Part shown: piece after piece, positions 46,000-57,065 of the stretch
Numbering within the stretch: position 1 is the first letter of the stretch
How the letters are laid out: every line of letters begins with the position of its first letter
Assembly: GCA_963682025.1 (NCBI GenBank)
Contig: OY821517.1
Location: forward strand, 107,808,972-107,872,971
Direction: 5' to 3'
Source: Cordilura impudica
Taxonomy: Eukaryota; Arthropoda; Insecta; Diptera; Scathophagidae
Length of the DNA: 64,000 nucleotides
Notes under the pieces: model-generated
The model's input: the letters and a program-made list of their open reading frames with translations, nothing else
Databases searched by the model: none
What the model was told of the DNA's origin: nothing
Made by a program: the position numbers and the translations under genes

Positions 46000-46900
46000 A
46001 CTGCTTTTTGCCCTCAACTATTAATAAGAGTAATACTTTCTCATTTTTAATTTAACTTTGCAAACAGTACTCAATCAGTGTTCGTTAATAATACATCATC
46101 GAATCCGGTGTCACTTAGATCTATATTGGGACCACTTTTATTCTCCATATATGCAAATGACTAGCCGCAACAAATATCCCATCCCAGCGTTTATATGTAT
46201 GCGGATGATGTACAGTTGTACCTAAGCGGCTCAGTTAATTAAATTAATGCAAGCGTGGGAAAGCACAACCAAGATATCTGGACACAATATAGCGTAGAGC
46301 TACCGCTAATGGCTTATGTCTGAATCCTAAAAAATCAAAATGCTTGGTGATACACAAAGAAACCATAACCCAGCATATCGAACCTGAAATCCTTATTAAT
46401 GGTTAGAAAATTGAAATTGTACAATCAGCGAAAATCTTAAGATCTAACCTGGTCTGATCATATAAATTCACTTCACTTTATGTGAAACTAAGAACGGGTT
46501 TGGGCAACTCAGGTACTTACACCCTAAGAAGCTAGGATACTATGGTTGTGAACCCTTTTCTAGGTGCGACCCGATAGGCAGAAACAAGCTTAATATTTTA
46601 TACAATATCATCATTAGGTGGTACGTTTACGGGTTAAGAAAGTGTGACCATGAGTCTATTTCCGCAAAAAGCTTGTACTAGAGATAAGAGTACTTTAAGT
46701 TATTTATACAAAAAACCTGCAATATATGCCAAAATTCAGTGTGCAAGATCGAATAGGGGCAAACTAGTCATCATACCAAGACATCGACATTAAGTTTCGG
46801 AATGGCAGTTCTTTATCCATGCCGCTAGTCTTTGGAACACAATTCCACATGAACAACAGCTTAATAGCAATGCAATGCATTTCAAAACTTTTTTCTTTAA
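46000..46900 (+). pseudogene. CR1/Jockey-like non-LTR element, 3' half (RT and C-terminus)
   Basis: Plus-strand decayed frames: TQSVFVNNTSSNPVS, LRSILGPLLFSIYAND, VYMYADDVQLYLSG (YADD intact), LNPKKSKCLVIHKE, ILING*KIEIVQSAK, then SLWNT-like IPHEQQLNSNAMHFKTFF near the 3' end. This continues the element at 41215-42005. Confidence 0.8.
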
Positions 46901-47217
46901 TTTTTTCACTTAACCTTTTTCCATAATCTATTTTCTATGTATTTTTTTTTTTTTTTGTTCAATTTTTAGGTGTCTACGTTATTTCTGTTCGTAAATAATT
47001 ATACTTATTTTTTGTATAAATTTTACTATTATTATTACTATACATATATAAAATTTTTGAGATTGTTAACCCCTTATCCACATATAATCCTGTACTATAA
47101 TTAAAAGACTTGGTCATGTTGTAAATGATTGTTGATATCATAAATAAATTAAAATAAAAAATAAGATATTGTAACTGTAATTGCAATCAACTAAAAATTC
47201 GATTATTGGTTTAACGC

Positions 47218-47640
47218 AATGTAGTAGGGAAGAAAATTTGATCCAACAAGGATCTGGTTTCTGTGTTCATGAAAAATCGTACAGTTTTAAAGGGATGAAA
47301 TACATTGGACGTATGTCGGACATATAGAGCCAGAAGGAGAAAAAGGAGAAAGAGACAGACTTTAATTTGGAATTCATACGAGTTTATTTATTCCGGCCTT
47401 GTATGTTGTTCAAATCTCCCAATATTCTGGAGAAATATATGTCATTAATTGTTTTCCTATATCCAAATAATTACTATATTTATCGTATATCTCAAAATAG
47501 AATGGAATCTGATATGTTTAGATAAACATTAATGATAGGTTTAATGCTAGTTGAAGACTGATTTATTTATTCTTATTGACATAATTAAAAACATCAGCTT
47601 ATTAGTAAAATAACTAAGACAACACTGAGGGAGAACTTAT
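47218..47640 (-). repeat. Possible 3' LTR relic of the Gypsy element
   Basis: Minus strand contains AATAAATAAACTCGTATGAA followed by T/C-rich sequence and a terminal CTACTACA; position downstream of the integrase fits an LTR. No second LTR is present in the window for comparison. Confidence 0.25.
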
Positions 47641-48330
47641 TTACAAAGAGAACTTTATGTTAAATACATATCATTCCTCTCAACTTAAATAAAATCACTT
47701 CCTACCTATAATTTTAGTCTTCTTAGCCATATTTCAAGTAACAATTCGTTGCCCCTCTTCCTAAGTAATATCACTTTGAATTTCTGTAGTCGTTTCATTT
47801 AAATTTTAAGTTTCAACCAATGTTATATCCAAGTTTAAAATCTTTCTCAATTAATCCGTATGTGCCTGTTTTGTATTCCATTGACTAAAACCAGGTACCT
47901 GTAACTACTTAGCTTACTAATAACCTTTCCCTTTACATTTAAAAAAATTAGAAAACACACTTCTGTTCCATACTTCCTACCCATCATTGAAATGTACTAC
48001 TTTATGCTGATAACCTTCAGAGCCGTGTTTTACTCCTACATTTGGAATAAAACACGGTTTCTCTTGTGTTGAATTGGTTTCTGTTGTAACATTATATATA
48101 TTAGAATTAAAAACATTAAGCAATGTTCGGGGTTTGTGTTGAAAGGTCATTTTTCCTGGTGTTAAGCCAGTTGACGAGGTCGGAGTTGTTCCCTACTTTA
48201 AAAAGGATCGATCGACTCATAGTTGTGAAGATTTACCGGCCTCTTTTGGATCCAACAGTGAATTTCGCAATCCATTTTTAAAGGTTTGTACAGCTCTTTC
48301 TGCACTGCCGAAAGAGGAAATATTTTATTT
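47640..48330 (-). pseudogene. Gypsy-like integrase, C-terminal part
   Basis: Minus strand: SSFGSAERAVQTFKNGLRN (the integrase NGxAER..QTFK block), two stops, then GTTPTSSTGLTPGKMTFQHK and PRTLLNVFN, followed by about 60 open codons (CFIPNVGVKHGSEG). Continues the integrase at 51634-52200; the non-LTR element between them was inserted within it. Confidence 0.8.
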
Positions 48331-51300
48331 ATTTATTTATTTACATCAGCTGCAGTAATTTATAACATCAGCTGGATATGAAATATATTGTTACATGATC
48401 ATTTAAATAATAATAATATAATTATAATCTAATAATAATATTGATAATAAAAATAATAATAATAATATTAATAATAATAATAGTATTACAAATGGTTATT
48501 TTAATTGAAATGACTAACCTTATTAATAAAAAATACTACAAACATAAGTTCAAAATTGTAATGGCTTAAAAGTAGAATAAACACAGATCACATACCAAGA
48601 AGACATAACAAAAAAAAAAAAAAAAAAACGCATAAAAACAAGGACACATTACAACATGGATACTTTACATATAATGGTAGACACAAACAAATAATTTTGA
48701 AATAGACAGAGCAGAGGTAGAAATAATGAACAGCAACATCCGGGCGTCAGAACATCAGGAACATCAAAACATCAGGAACATAATTAACATGATCCGAAAC
48801 ATCAGGACACCAGGAAACATAATTAAATTAGGACTTCGGAACATCAAGAACATAATTATATATATCTGGAACATCAAGAACATAATTATATTGCACAGAA
48901 ATATCAAGACAAAATATCATCAGAAACATCATTAGATTGATCTGAAACATCACGACATCAGGAACATGAAATTGATAAGGAACATTAGGATATCAGGGAC
49001 GAAATTAAAGTTGACATAACAAGAAACACATAGCCGCACGGTCACATTACAAAACGGACACATTACAACACAGATAGTTTACATATACACGTAGACACTG
49101 AGATAAAAGAGGTGGAGTAAACACAAAACAATCAACAAATAACTTATAATAGCCAGCAAAGTAGAGTAGTGATCAGGAACATCAGGAACACAATGAAATT
49201 GATCTGGAACATCAGGACATCCGAATATCAGGAACACAGATAAATTGATTAGGAACATGAGGGCATCAGGAACACAAATAAATGTGATCAGGAACATAAT
49301 TAAAATTGACAGTAGGGTTTAACACGCTACAGATATTGTAGTTCTAGTTGGCAACCAATAATCAAATATTACGCAAGAGAGATTTTTTAATTTTATGAAT
49401 TGGGTCAGAAAATGAAAACAGATCATAATAATCATTATACAATTTACACAGGACACGTAATGGATTAAAAAGTTCATAGCTAGATCTAGAAAACGGTATT
49501 TTCAATTGTATATAATATCTTGTGACCCGATTAGGAACGTTAAAATTTATTTCGTTATGAAGAAAGCATGAATTTATTTCACCATTAATTAATTTTACGA
49601 TAAATGTAATATTTAACATCATTCTTCTAGTTTGAAGTGTAGGAAGATCTACAAGTTTCAATCTGTGCTCATATTGTGGCAAATCAGTGTTGTTACTCCA
49701 ACCTAGGACACGCAAAGCAAATAAAAGAAATTGTTTCTGAACTGATTCGATACTATCACTATATCAAGAATAATTAGGTGACCACACAACAGATGCATAC
49801 TCAATGGTAGGCCTAACGAGGCAAGTAAATAAACGTTTAGTAACATAAGGATCATCAAATTCCTTAGACCACCTTTTAGTGAAACCCAAAAGAGATTTTG
49901 CGTTATTAACACAAGAATCGATATGTAAGTTAAACCGTAATCTATGGTCCAATAACACACCCAAATCAAGAAAATTTGTAACATTTTCAAGACATTTACT
50001 ATCAATATAATAAACTGTAGGAATCAACGCTGCTTTAGTAAAGGATAACTTTTTACATTTCCTGAAATTTAAGGACATATAATTTACATTGCACCAGTCT
50101 GTCAGTCCTACCAAATCTTCCTGCAATAATTTCGAATTATCAATATTTTCAAATGACAAAAAGAGTTTAACATCATCTGCATACATTAATACTTTAGAAA
50201 AACGAACAACGGAAGGAAGGTTATTAAGGTATAATACAAAAAGAACTGGACCCAAGTGACTACCTTGTGGAACACCTGAAGTGACAGAAATAGAAAATGA
50301 AGAACATCTAAAAACAACTTTCTGAGATCTACCTCTCAAGTAAGACGATACCCACTTCAACAACCTAGGTGGGAAGCCCAAGGAATCAAGTTTAAATAAT
50401 AAAAGTTCATGATAAACAGCATCAAAGGCTTTACTAAAATCAGTATAAATAATATCTGTCTGAAAATTATATGAAAGAGCTCTACATATGTGGGTAGACC
50501 CTTAACAAAACCATGCTGGTAGGGAGATATTAAGTTACCCACCATATGTTTCAATCTGCGAGTAACAATCTTCTCAAACAATTTAGGTATAGCACTCAGT
50601 TTAGCAATGCCTCTGTAGTTATCAATACAACGCCTATTACCATTTTTATGAAGAGGTATAATAAAACTCTTCTTCCAATAAGTTGGAAAATATCCAGAAG
50701 AGAGCGAAGAATTAAACAATTTAGTGAGTGGTATGTAAAGCTCATTGGCGCATTTTCTAAGAATAGATGATGGAATACCATTAGGACTAGGAACATGAGA
50801 GAATTTCAAAGATTTTAAACTCTGTAAAACTTCACTCTCTGTTATGACTATGCCAGAAAAAACGTTAAAGGTTTTTATATTATAGCCTGAACTAAAACGA
50901 CTATTGGCAGAGTATGTGCTCTGGAAAAAATTTGCAAATAAATTCGCAATTTCGACAGGCTTCTACGATTCCGTATCATTTTATTTCATCGACGTAGGGA
51001 ACCCGCTAACTTTCCCCTTTGAGTTAACAAGATCGTAAAAACTCTTAGGACTTACCCTGAATTTCTGTTTGATTTTACTCAAATACTCAGAATAACACTT
51101 ACGATTCATAACGTTATATTTATGTCTAACGGTTGAGTAACACATGTAGCTAATTGAACAACCTTTTTTCTTGTATTTTTTATACAGTCTACTCTTTTCA
51201 TTTTTAAGCTCCCTTAACTCCTTTGTAAACCATCGAGGACCTAAGTCAGAATCCTTTTTAACTACTAAAGGAACCGATACGAGATAATAAGATTTTATAA

Positions 51301-51640
51301 TGTTGTAAAAAATGCTTGTCAAATCGTCAAGATCACCATTTTTAGCCGGCCATATCGAATTGGATAGTCTGGTCTTTAATATATGAAAATTCGTTCGGCA
51401 AAAATTAAAACTTTTTTCAATTTCTGGTATAGCAACTGAGTCTGAAATAATGCCTTCAAGGCAAATATCAAGAGTCGGAAGATACTTATCCTCCGGATAA
51501 ACAAAAGGAAAAGATCTATTGAGTGAAATATTAGTTGTATTTGAAAAAACAAGATCAAGTAGTCTGTGACTTGAATTATAGACATTATTCAATTGAAGAA
51601 GACAATATTCAAAAACATTATCAAAGAAAACCCTCATACG
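48331..51640 (-). mobile_element. Non-LTR retrotransposon inserted in a Gypsy integrase, frameshifted
   Basis: Minus strand ORF2, starting inside the endonuclease domain at 51637: SSHRLLDLVFSN, GPRWFTKELRELKNEKSRLY (linker), then RT: VPSPNGIPSSILRKCA, YWKKSFIIPLHKNGNR, NYRGIAKLSAIPKLFEKI, a frameshift near 50490, SGVPQGSHLGPVLFVLYLN, VLMYADDVKLFLS (YADD intact), and C-terminal RLFTCLVRPTIEYASVVW. The ORF ends at 49362. A repetitive 3' region follows, ending in (AAAT)n at 48325-48342. 5' truncated; at least three frameshifts or stops. Confidence 0.85.
48720..49290. repeat. Degenerate GAACATCAGGAACA minisatellite
   Basis: Irregular repeats of GGAACATCAGGAACATAATT with variable spacers (about 30-50 bp). 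It lies in the 3' region of the minus-strand non-LTR element, so either element 3' UTR sequence that expanded or a separate array captured with it. Confidence 0.75.
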
Positions 51641-52200
51641 TTCTGATACCTCATACCGTTTGATTTACAAAATTCAACAAATTTTCTGGAGCTAAAAGGT
51701 GGCCCATTATCACTTACAATATTAAATGGGAGCCCCAACGTAGAAGAAATTGATCGAAGTTTTTCCATTACTACAGCTGCTGTAGTTCTTTTAAAAGGAA
51801 TAGCCTCCATCCATTTGGAACACACATCAAACAAAATCAAAATCTGTTGTCCCTTTGAAGAACAGAAATCGATATGAATTCTTTCAAACGGATATGTTGC
51901 TTCTATCCATTTTGATAAATTATGCGGCTTTGAGTTTTGTGTAGACTGACAAAAATCACATTTATTAATAAAGTTTTCAATATCTTGGTCTATACCTGGC
52001 CACCAAACAAATTTTCTTGCCAAAGCTTTACTTCTAACTATTCCTATATGTTGATCATGAATTAATTTCAAAACCTTATTAGGTAAAGTAATCGGTATTA
52101 CTATTCTATCACCGTAAAATAAACACCCATTTTCCGTAGCAAGGGATTCTCTTTTTAAATAATATTTTTGTAGCTCTCCTGTCTTTTCTGTTGGCCTTTT
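51634..52200 (-). pseudogene. Gypsy-like integrase, N-terminal and catalytic part
   Basis: Minus strand from about 52200: ESLATENGCLFYGDRIVIP, HDQHIGIVRSKALARKFVWW (HHCC zinc region), CDFCQSTQNSKP, PFERIHIDFCSS (first catalytic Asp), FDVCSKWMEAIP, GLPFNIVSDNGPPFSS (second Asp), KFVEFCKSNGMRY. Cut at about 51640 by the non-LTR element; resumes at 48330. Open across 145 codons here, so not ancient. Confidence 0.9.
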
Positions 52201-52849
52201 GCCTGTTATAATAGAATTATAAATTATAAATTATAAATTATTAATCGTCTCTTTTACAGCTTCCGCCCTCAATGGAAAAGTTGATGTGTTCAAACTATTT
52301 ATGCTATTATATTCAATACCTGTACCCGTGTTCTGTATTTTATCTGAAAAGTTCTCACATCGAAAAAGTATGAAACATAAAATTCCACTGTTTCTCGATT
52401 TGTGAGTAAAAACTGTGTCTGTATCTCAATGTGAAAAGTTACAACACTGGATACGTTGTTATTGGAATATTCCAAGTCAGCTGTCAAAAAATAAAAACAA
52501 ACAAATAAAAGTAAACATAAAGTTGTATATATAAAAATGTAAGAACTTAAATTAATGTCGCTTTGTATACTTTAGATCGTGCATTTACCTTAAATGTAAT
52601 GCTGGATGTATGTCCTGCTGTAAGATCTGTGTGTGGCGAAATCAAATTGGCTCATATAGCCAACTTTTATAACACGCTGCCTTTTTTGTAAAAGAATATT
52701 TTTCTGATTAATGAGGGGGCTAAAAGTTTACTATGGTTAAATTATGCTCGTTTGCAGTTTTTGAAAGCGTTTCGTAGTATTGCCTACTTATATATCGTAA
52801 CGGTCTTAGCTGAACCGTAAGTACTTTGCTAAAAGTTACGTATAACTTA
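52201..52849. other. No gene recognised
   Basis: Contains a short ATAAATT direct repeat run at about 52212-52240 and AT-rich DNA between the Gypsy fragment and the ASCC2 relic. Confidence 0.4.
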
Positions 52850-54064
52850 TAGAGAATTGAGCTTAATGCCTTCCGAAGAATACATTGCCTTATTAACCGA
52901 ATGTTTGCCAGAGCAAACTTTTGTGGTCGATTATGAACGTCACTATCCATCCCGTGGGTTTAGATGTAGAAATATTAAAGCAAGCTTGCAGCGATTTGTG
53001 AGTATGCATATAAATTTTAAAAAATCATGTATAAATATATTCGTTTTCTAGAGATTCTTTTAAAGCCAACTTTATAGTACGTTATAAAAATGAAGCTGCT
53101 ACCATGAAAACCATAAATGATTTACAAAATCTAATAATACATCAAGATATTATTGATACGAATACTAAGACCATCAAAATGGATCCTAAAATTGAGCAGA
53201 AAAAAAGGTTACAAAAAACAACACTAAAAACCCTGCCAAGAGATTTTTTGAGTCAGAAATTGCCATGATATTGGATTGTCTACCTCATCTGGACACTGGT
53301 TTCATTAGACGGCTTTCATTTCGGTATGCTTCTAGTGAATAAGCTATAGCGGCGGGATTGGAATACAATTTGCCACCTGATTTAGATCAAGCCGATGTTA
53401 ATGAAGTTTATATACCACCCGATCCACAAGATAAGTTCTATCAAGAAAGCGGTATTGAACATTATAATGTTTTCGATAGTGATAAATATGATATAATGAA
53501 CCAAGATAATCCTCAATGTATTAATAAGCAGGGTAAGGGTTTTCCAAATGCTCCACAAAATGCTACACAACTCTTAGACGATAAAAGGGACTTGGCCGCA
53601 ATTAAACATCGTTATCAAAATATTCCATGATTAGCGAAAGAGATCCAGAATATGGTGAAGAATATGATGATGAATACGATGATAGTTTTGAGGCATTGTT
53701 GGAATGTTAAACAAGAGTTATAAAATCAAAAGACATTAAAAAGTGTTGTCTAACGTGGCTGATGTATCGTAAGATGAAAACGAAAGTGAAGTGGAAGATT
53801 CCAACACCCGACAGCAGCATAATAACCAACGTAAATGTATGAATTTTTGTGAAAATCCAGAAGACGCAAGAGCTCGTTATGAAGCTAAACGTGAGGCTAA
53901 ATATGCTCAAAAGGGTTCTTTTACGCCACAACAGCCGCGTAATATGGTGGGGCGCAGTAAGAGTCAGGGCCAAGAAAAAGACATTCTACGTAATAAATCA
54001 TCTAGAGCTAATCACAATCGTAAAGCTGGAGCTAGTTATAAACAAAGTAAGAGAATGTTTTAGG
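52850..54064 (+). pseudogene. ASCC2: ASCC2 (activating signal cointegrator 1 complex subunit 2) pseudogene, intron retained
   Basis: Plus strand: LMPSEEYIALLTECLPEQTF, a shift into GLDVEILKQACSDL, a 54 bp GTGAGT...TTTCTAG intron (52998-53051) whose removal gives in-frame LDSFKANFIVRYKNEAA, then a CUE-type domain AMILDCLPHLDTGFI...AIAAGLEYNLPPDL, IEHYNVFDSDKYDI, LLDDKRDLAAIKHRYQN, acidic EYGEEYDDEYDDSFEAL, and the basic tail ARARYEAKREAKYAQKG, SSRANHNRKAGAS. Order and motifs match the C-terminal half of ASCC2, a ubiquitin-binding subunit of the ASCC/RQT complex. Lesions: frameshifts near 52955, 53215 and 53630, TAA at 53340-53342, further stops near 53706 and 53769. The 5' half of the gene is absent. 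The intron shows DNA-level duplication or decay in place, not retroposition. Confidence 0.85.
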
Positions 54065-54252
54065 GTAAAAAAAATTAAAAAAATTTATTAAAAATCGTAC
54101 ATATGTATAAAAAAAAAATGTAAATGAATTAAAGAAGGGTGGGAAAAAATACCTGCAGAATATAATATGTCAAAGGTAATAATGCGCAGACGATTGCAAT
54201 TGGTAATTAATACGCAAGGTGGACACAGAAAATATTAGTAAATCTATGTAAA

Positions 54253-54698
54253 TCTATACTAATATAATAAAGAGGTAATGTGTGTTTGTTTGTAGGAGGA
54301 AATCTCCGTAACTACTCATCTGATCTTCCTGAAATTTTCACAGGGTCTTACTGCAGATATGGGAAGTGCTATAGGCTATAAATTTTTAAATATTTTTAGT
54401 GGGCGTGGCACCTCCCACACAAAGTAAATTTTTAATATAATATATATTGAGTACTATGATAGGGTGCGCTTTGCAAATTTGTCTCAGGTCATCTATTATT
54501 AACGTGAGTAGTCAAACAAAAAAAAAAAAAACAAAGTGGGCGGGCTTGGACAAATGAGCGTGGCACCCCCATACAAACTTAATATTAAAGGTGATATGTC
54601 TGAATTACCGTAATAGTGAGAGCATTTGGAATTTGCTTGAGCCCTTTCATTACGATTTGGTGGGCAGGGGGTAGCGAAGCACACCGGGTTACATCTAG
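54253..54698 (+). mobile_element. Short non-autonomous Helitron, family 2, copy 1
   Basis: Host A, then TCTATACTAATATAATAAAG at 54253; ends ACCGGGTTACATCTAG at 54698, followed by host T. Canonical A|TC...CTAG|T. 446 bp. Internal landmarks TGTTTGTTTGTAGGAGG, CATCTGATCTTCCTGAAA and GGGCGTGGCACC recur inverted at 63087-63534. It shares with the 2.8 kb family only the general TCTATA start and GTTT run. Confidence 0.9.
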
Positions 54699-55229
54699 TG
54701 TACAATAAATTAAACATTTCATCGAATTAAGCTTAAGAGCGTAAACATTTATTTGACAGCACAGAACTTGAACTGCCATCCATTTTTAATATTCATTACA
54801 ATTATTCTTTTTATTTTAATTTTTTTCATTTATTATATTTATAAACATATAATATATATGGTTATTTGAATTAGAAATCCATGATTATTTGAAGTTTTTA
54901 ATTTTTTCTTCATGTGCAAAGATTTTACTGACAACCTGTATATTACATTAATGAGACCCAATTTTACGAATGATAAAAAATATGCTTGGTCATCGGGAAA
55001 AAATGTGGCCCAAAATAGTAATGATGCTGAATTTTTAAAAGTGTTATTTTTTTTTTTGGCTAATTTCACTGCAGATATCATAGCATAAATAATTCATCAC
55101 AATATGAAAATAGAAAATGCCATTTAATATCTATTAATATAGCTAATCTTACCAGTACACTTAATTTTGGAAACTTTCTTACGTACTTAAAAAAATTTGA
55201 TATTTTCTTTCTTTTTGTAACGCGTGTCA
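54699..55229. other. AT-rich stretch, no gene recognised
   Basis: No supported frame; the endonuclease remnant starts near 55230. Confidence 0.4.
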
Positions 55230-57065
55230 CAGCTGATAAGCATACTTTCAAAATTGCGTTTTATACTGGATTAATGCAAAGAAAACACAAAATTCTGGTC
55301 GCGCTAGTTTTGGTTGTCTGTACGGTTTCAAAAAAGAATTAGGAAATACTTATAATCTAAAATTCCTATCCCAACCAAATAATAATGTATTACTAAAAGC
55401 TATATTAGATGGAATCGTGTTTTATTTTATACAACGTTATATTAATTGCACAAATTGGGATGTAGATTTTTAAGGTTTTGATAATTTTTTATCTCAATTA
55501 TCCCTGAATTGGTGCTGTGCAAATTTTATAATGTAATCTTCTTCACGATCTCCCCACATTAATGAAATTAAATGTTCGAAAAACAATGTAATTAACTCGA
55601 AGGGAAAAAATTGATGGGTGGTATAGTATTAAATGGTAGCACAATTGGTGACGAAAATAGTGAATTGAGTTTTGTGGTAGAGGTGGTAGCTCGGTCATTT
55701 ACTTTTGTAAATGTTCTTTAAGCTTGCTGAAACTTGTGTGCGATTGATTACCTCAAAATACTCGGTAAAATTAAGTTTTCTCTATTAAAATACAAAACTT
55801 GACCGGAAACTACAATTGATGTCATGGTACTGACGATTAAAAAAAAAATTAAAAAAGCTAATGCTGCTACTAAAAACTGGTTTTACTTAGAACAAAAGCA
55901 AAAATGGTTTAATTTGAAAATGTGGTCTTTTTCGCAAAAATTTGCTGATATGCCTCAATAACTATAGAAAAAAAGCAGTCCAATACAAACAAAGCGAAAT
56001 ATCTATCAGCCAGAAGCAAATATCTGAATGATTATCACATCAGGAAACCGGAGTACTGTAAGAAAAGCTTAAAGAAACTTAACTCTGTTAATCCAAGTAA
56101 AGATTGGTGGAATTTATCAAACAACCTGAAAACACAAAGCAGGATACAAAGAGCTGATATAAATTGAATATTGGAAGAATTCTTGATATTTTTTTTGTAT
56201 TAAATATATTAAGAAAATCTTGTAAAAAAAAGCAATGGTGATAGATTTTGGAATTTTATGTTTTCGAGAAAGATTCCTCTTGTGGTACCAAATCTTACAA
56301 TATCTTAAATGGTAATTATGAACAACTAAATGATTTTTTGCGTCTGTTGACTGGTCAACAATTTTCTATTGCAATGATTCTGATCAACTACTTAAATTTG
56401 TGTATAATAAAATGAATTATGTGGTTTCCATGATGGTGCCTTCTATGACACCATCTCAGGGTAAATAACCCCCTTGGTTTAATAGAGGGCTTAATAATTT
56501 AAAAAACGTCAAAAGCGAAGCTTTTCAAAAATATAAAGAAACTAAACAAAATGCTGATTTAAAATATTTTCAACACATTCGACGTGAATTTGATTTTTTA
56601 CATAACTATTTGTATAAACAGTATATATTAAATATTTTTGAATTTTATAAATAAACAAATAAAGAATTCTGGTTATCCGTGTAATATGTTTTATGGCAAT
56701 ATTGTTTCAAATAATAATATTGAATCTTGCAACTTGTTTACGTTATTTTTCCAAACTACTTTTACTGAACATAGTAACTATACAAGTGTGCATCTGTCAA
56801 GTGCCCCATTTCAATAACATTACCTTTTTAATGCATGCTTTAAAAATTGCAAATTTCCAGTTCAGTGGAAAAACTCTTGTGCGATTCCTATTTTTAAAAT
56901 CTGGTGATAGATCCAATGTTTTGAATTATAGGCCCATTGTTAAATAGTGTGTTCTGGCCAAAATCCTTGATAAGATCCTGTATAATAAACTATTTCATAA
57001 TGTTTTATCAAAAATTTTAGCTTTTCAACATGCGTTTTTACCTGATCGATCGGTTACAAAACGCA
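55230..57065 (+). pseudogene. Degenerate non-LTR retrotransposon, endonuclease to early RT
   Basis: Plus-strand pieces in several frames: NVLLKAILDGIVFYFIQRY (about 55390), NNVINSKGKKLMGGIVLNGS and GDENSELSFVVE (about 55580-55680, AP-endonuclease C-terminal half), AKYLSARSKYLNDYHIRK and NSVNPSKDWWNLSNNL (about 56000-56130), PPWFNRGLNNLKNVKSEAF (about 56480), FPVQWKNSCAIPIFKSGDRS, YRPIVK, AKILDKILYNKLF and FQHAFLPDRSVT (about 56850-57060, RT blocks 1-2). RT stops there, where the next element's ORF1 begins. Riddled with stops. Confidence 0.7.

Noticed and set aside
52759..52852. Additional upstream ASCC2 exon with a GTAAGT donor at 52817
   Set aside because: The implied intron would be 36 bases, too short for an insect intron, and the upstream peptide has no recognisable match.
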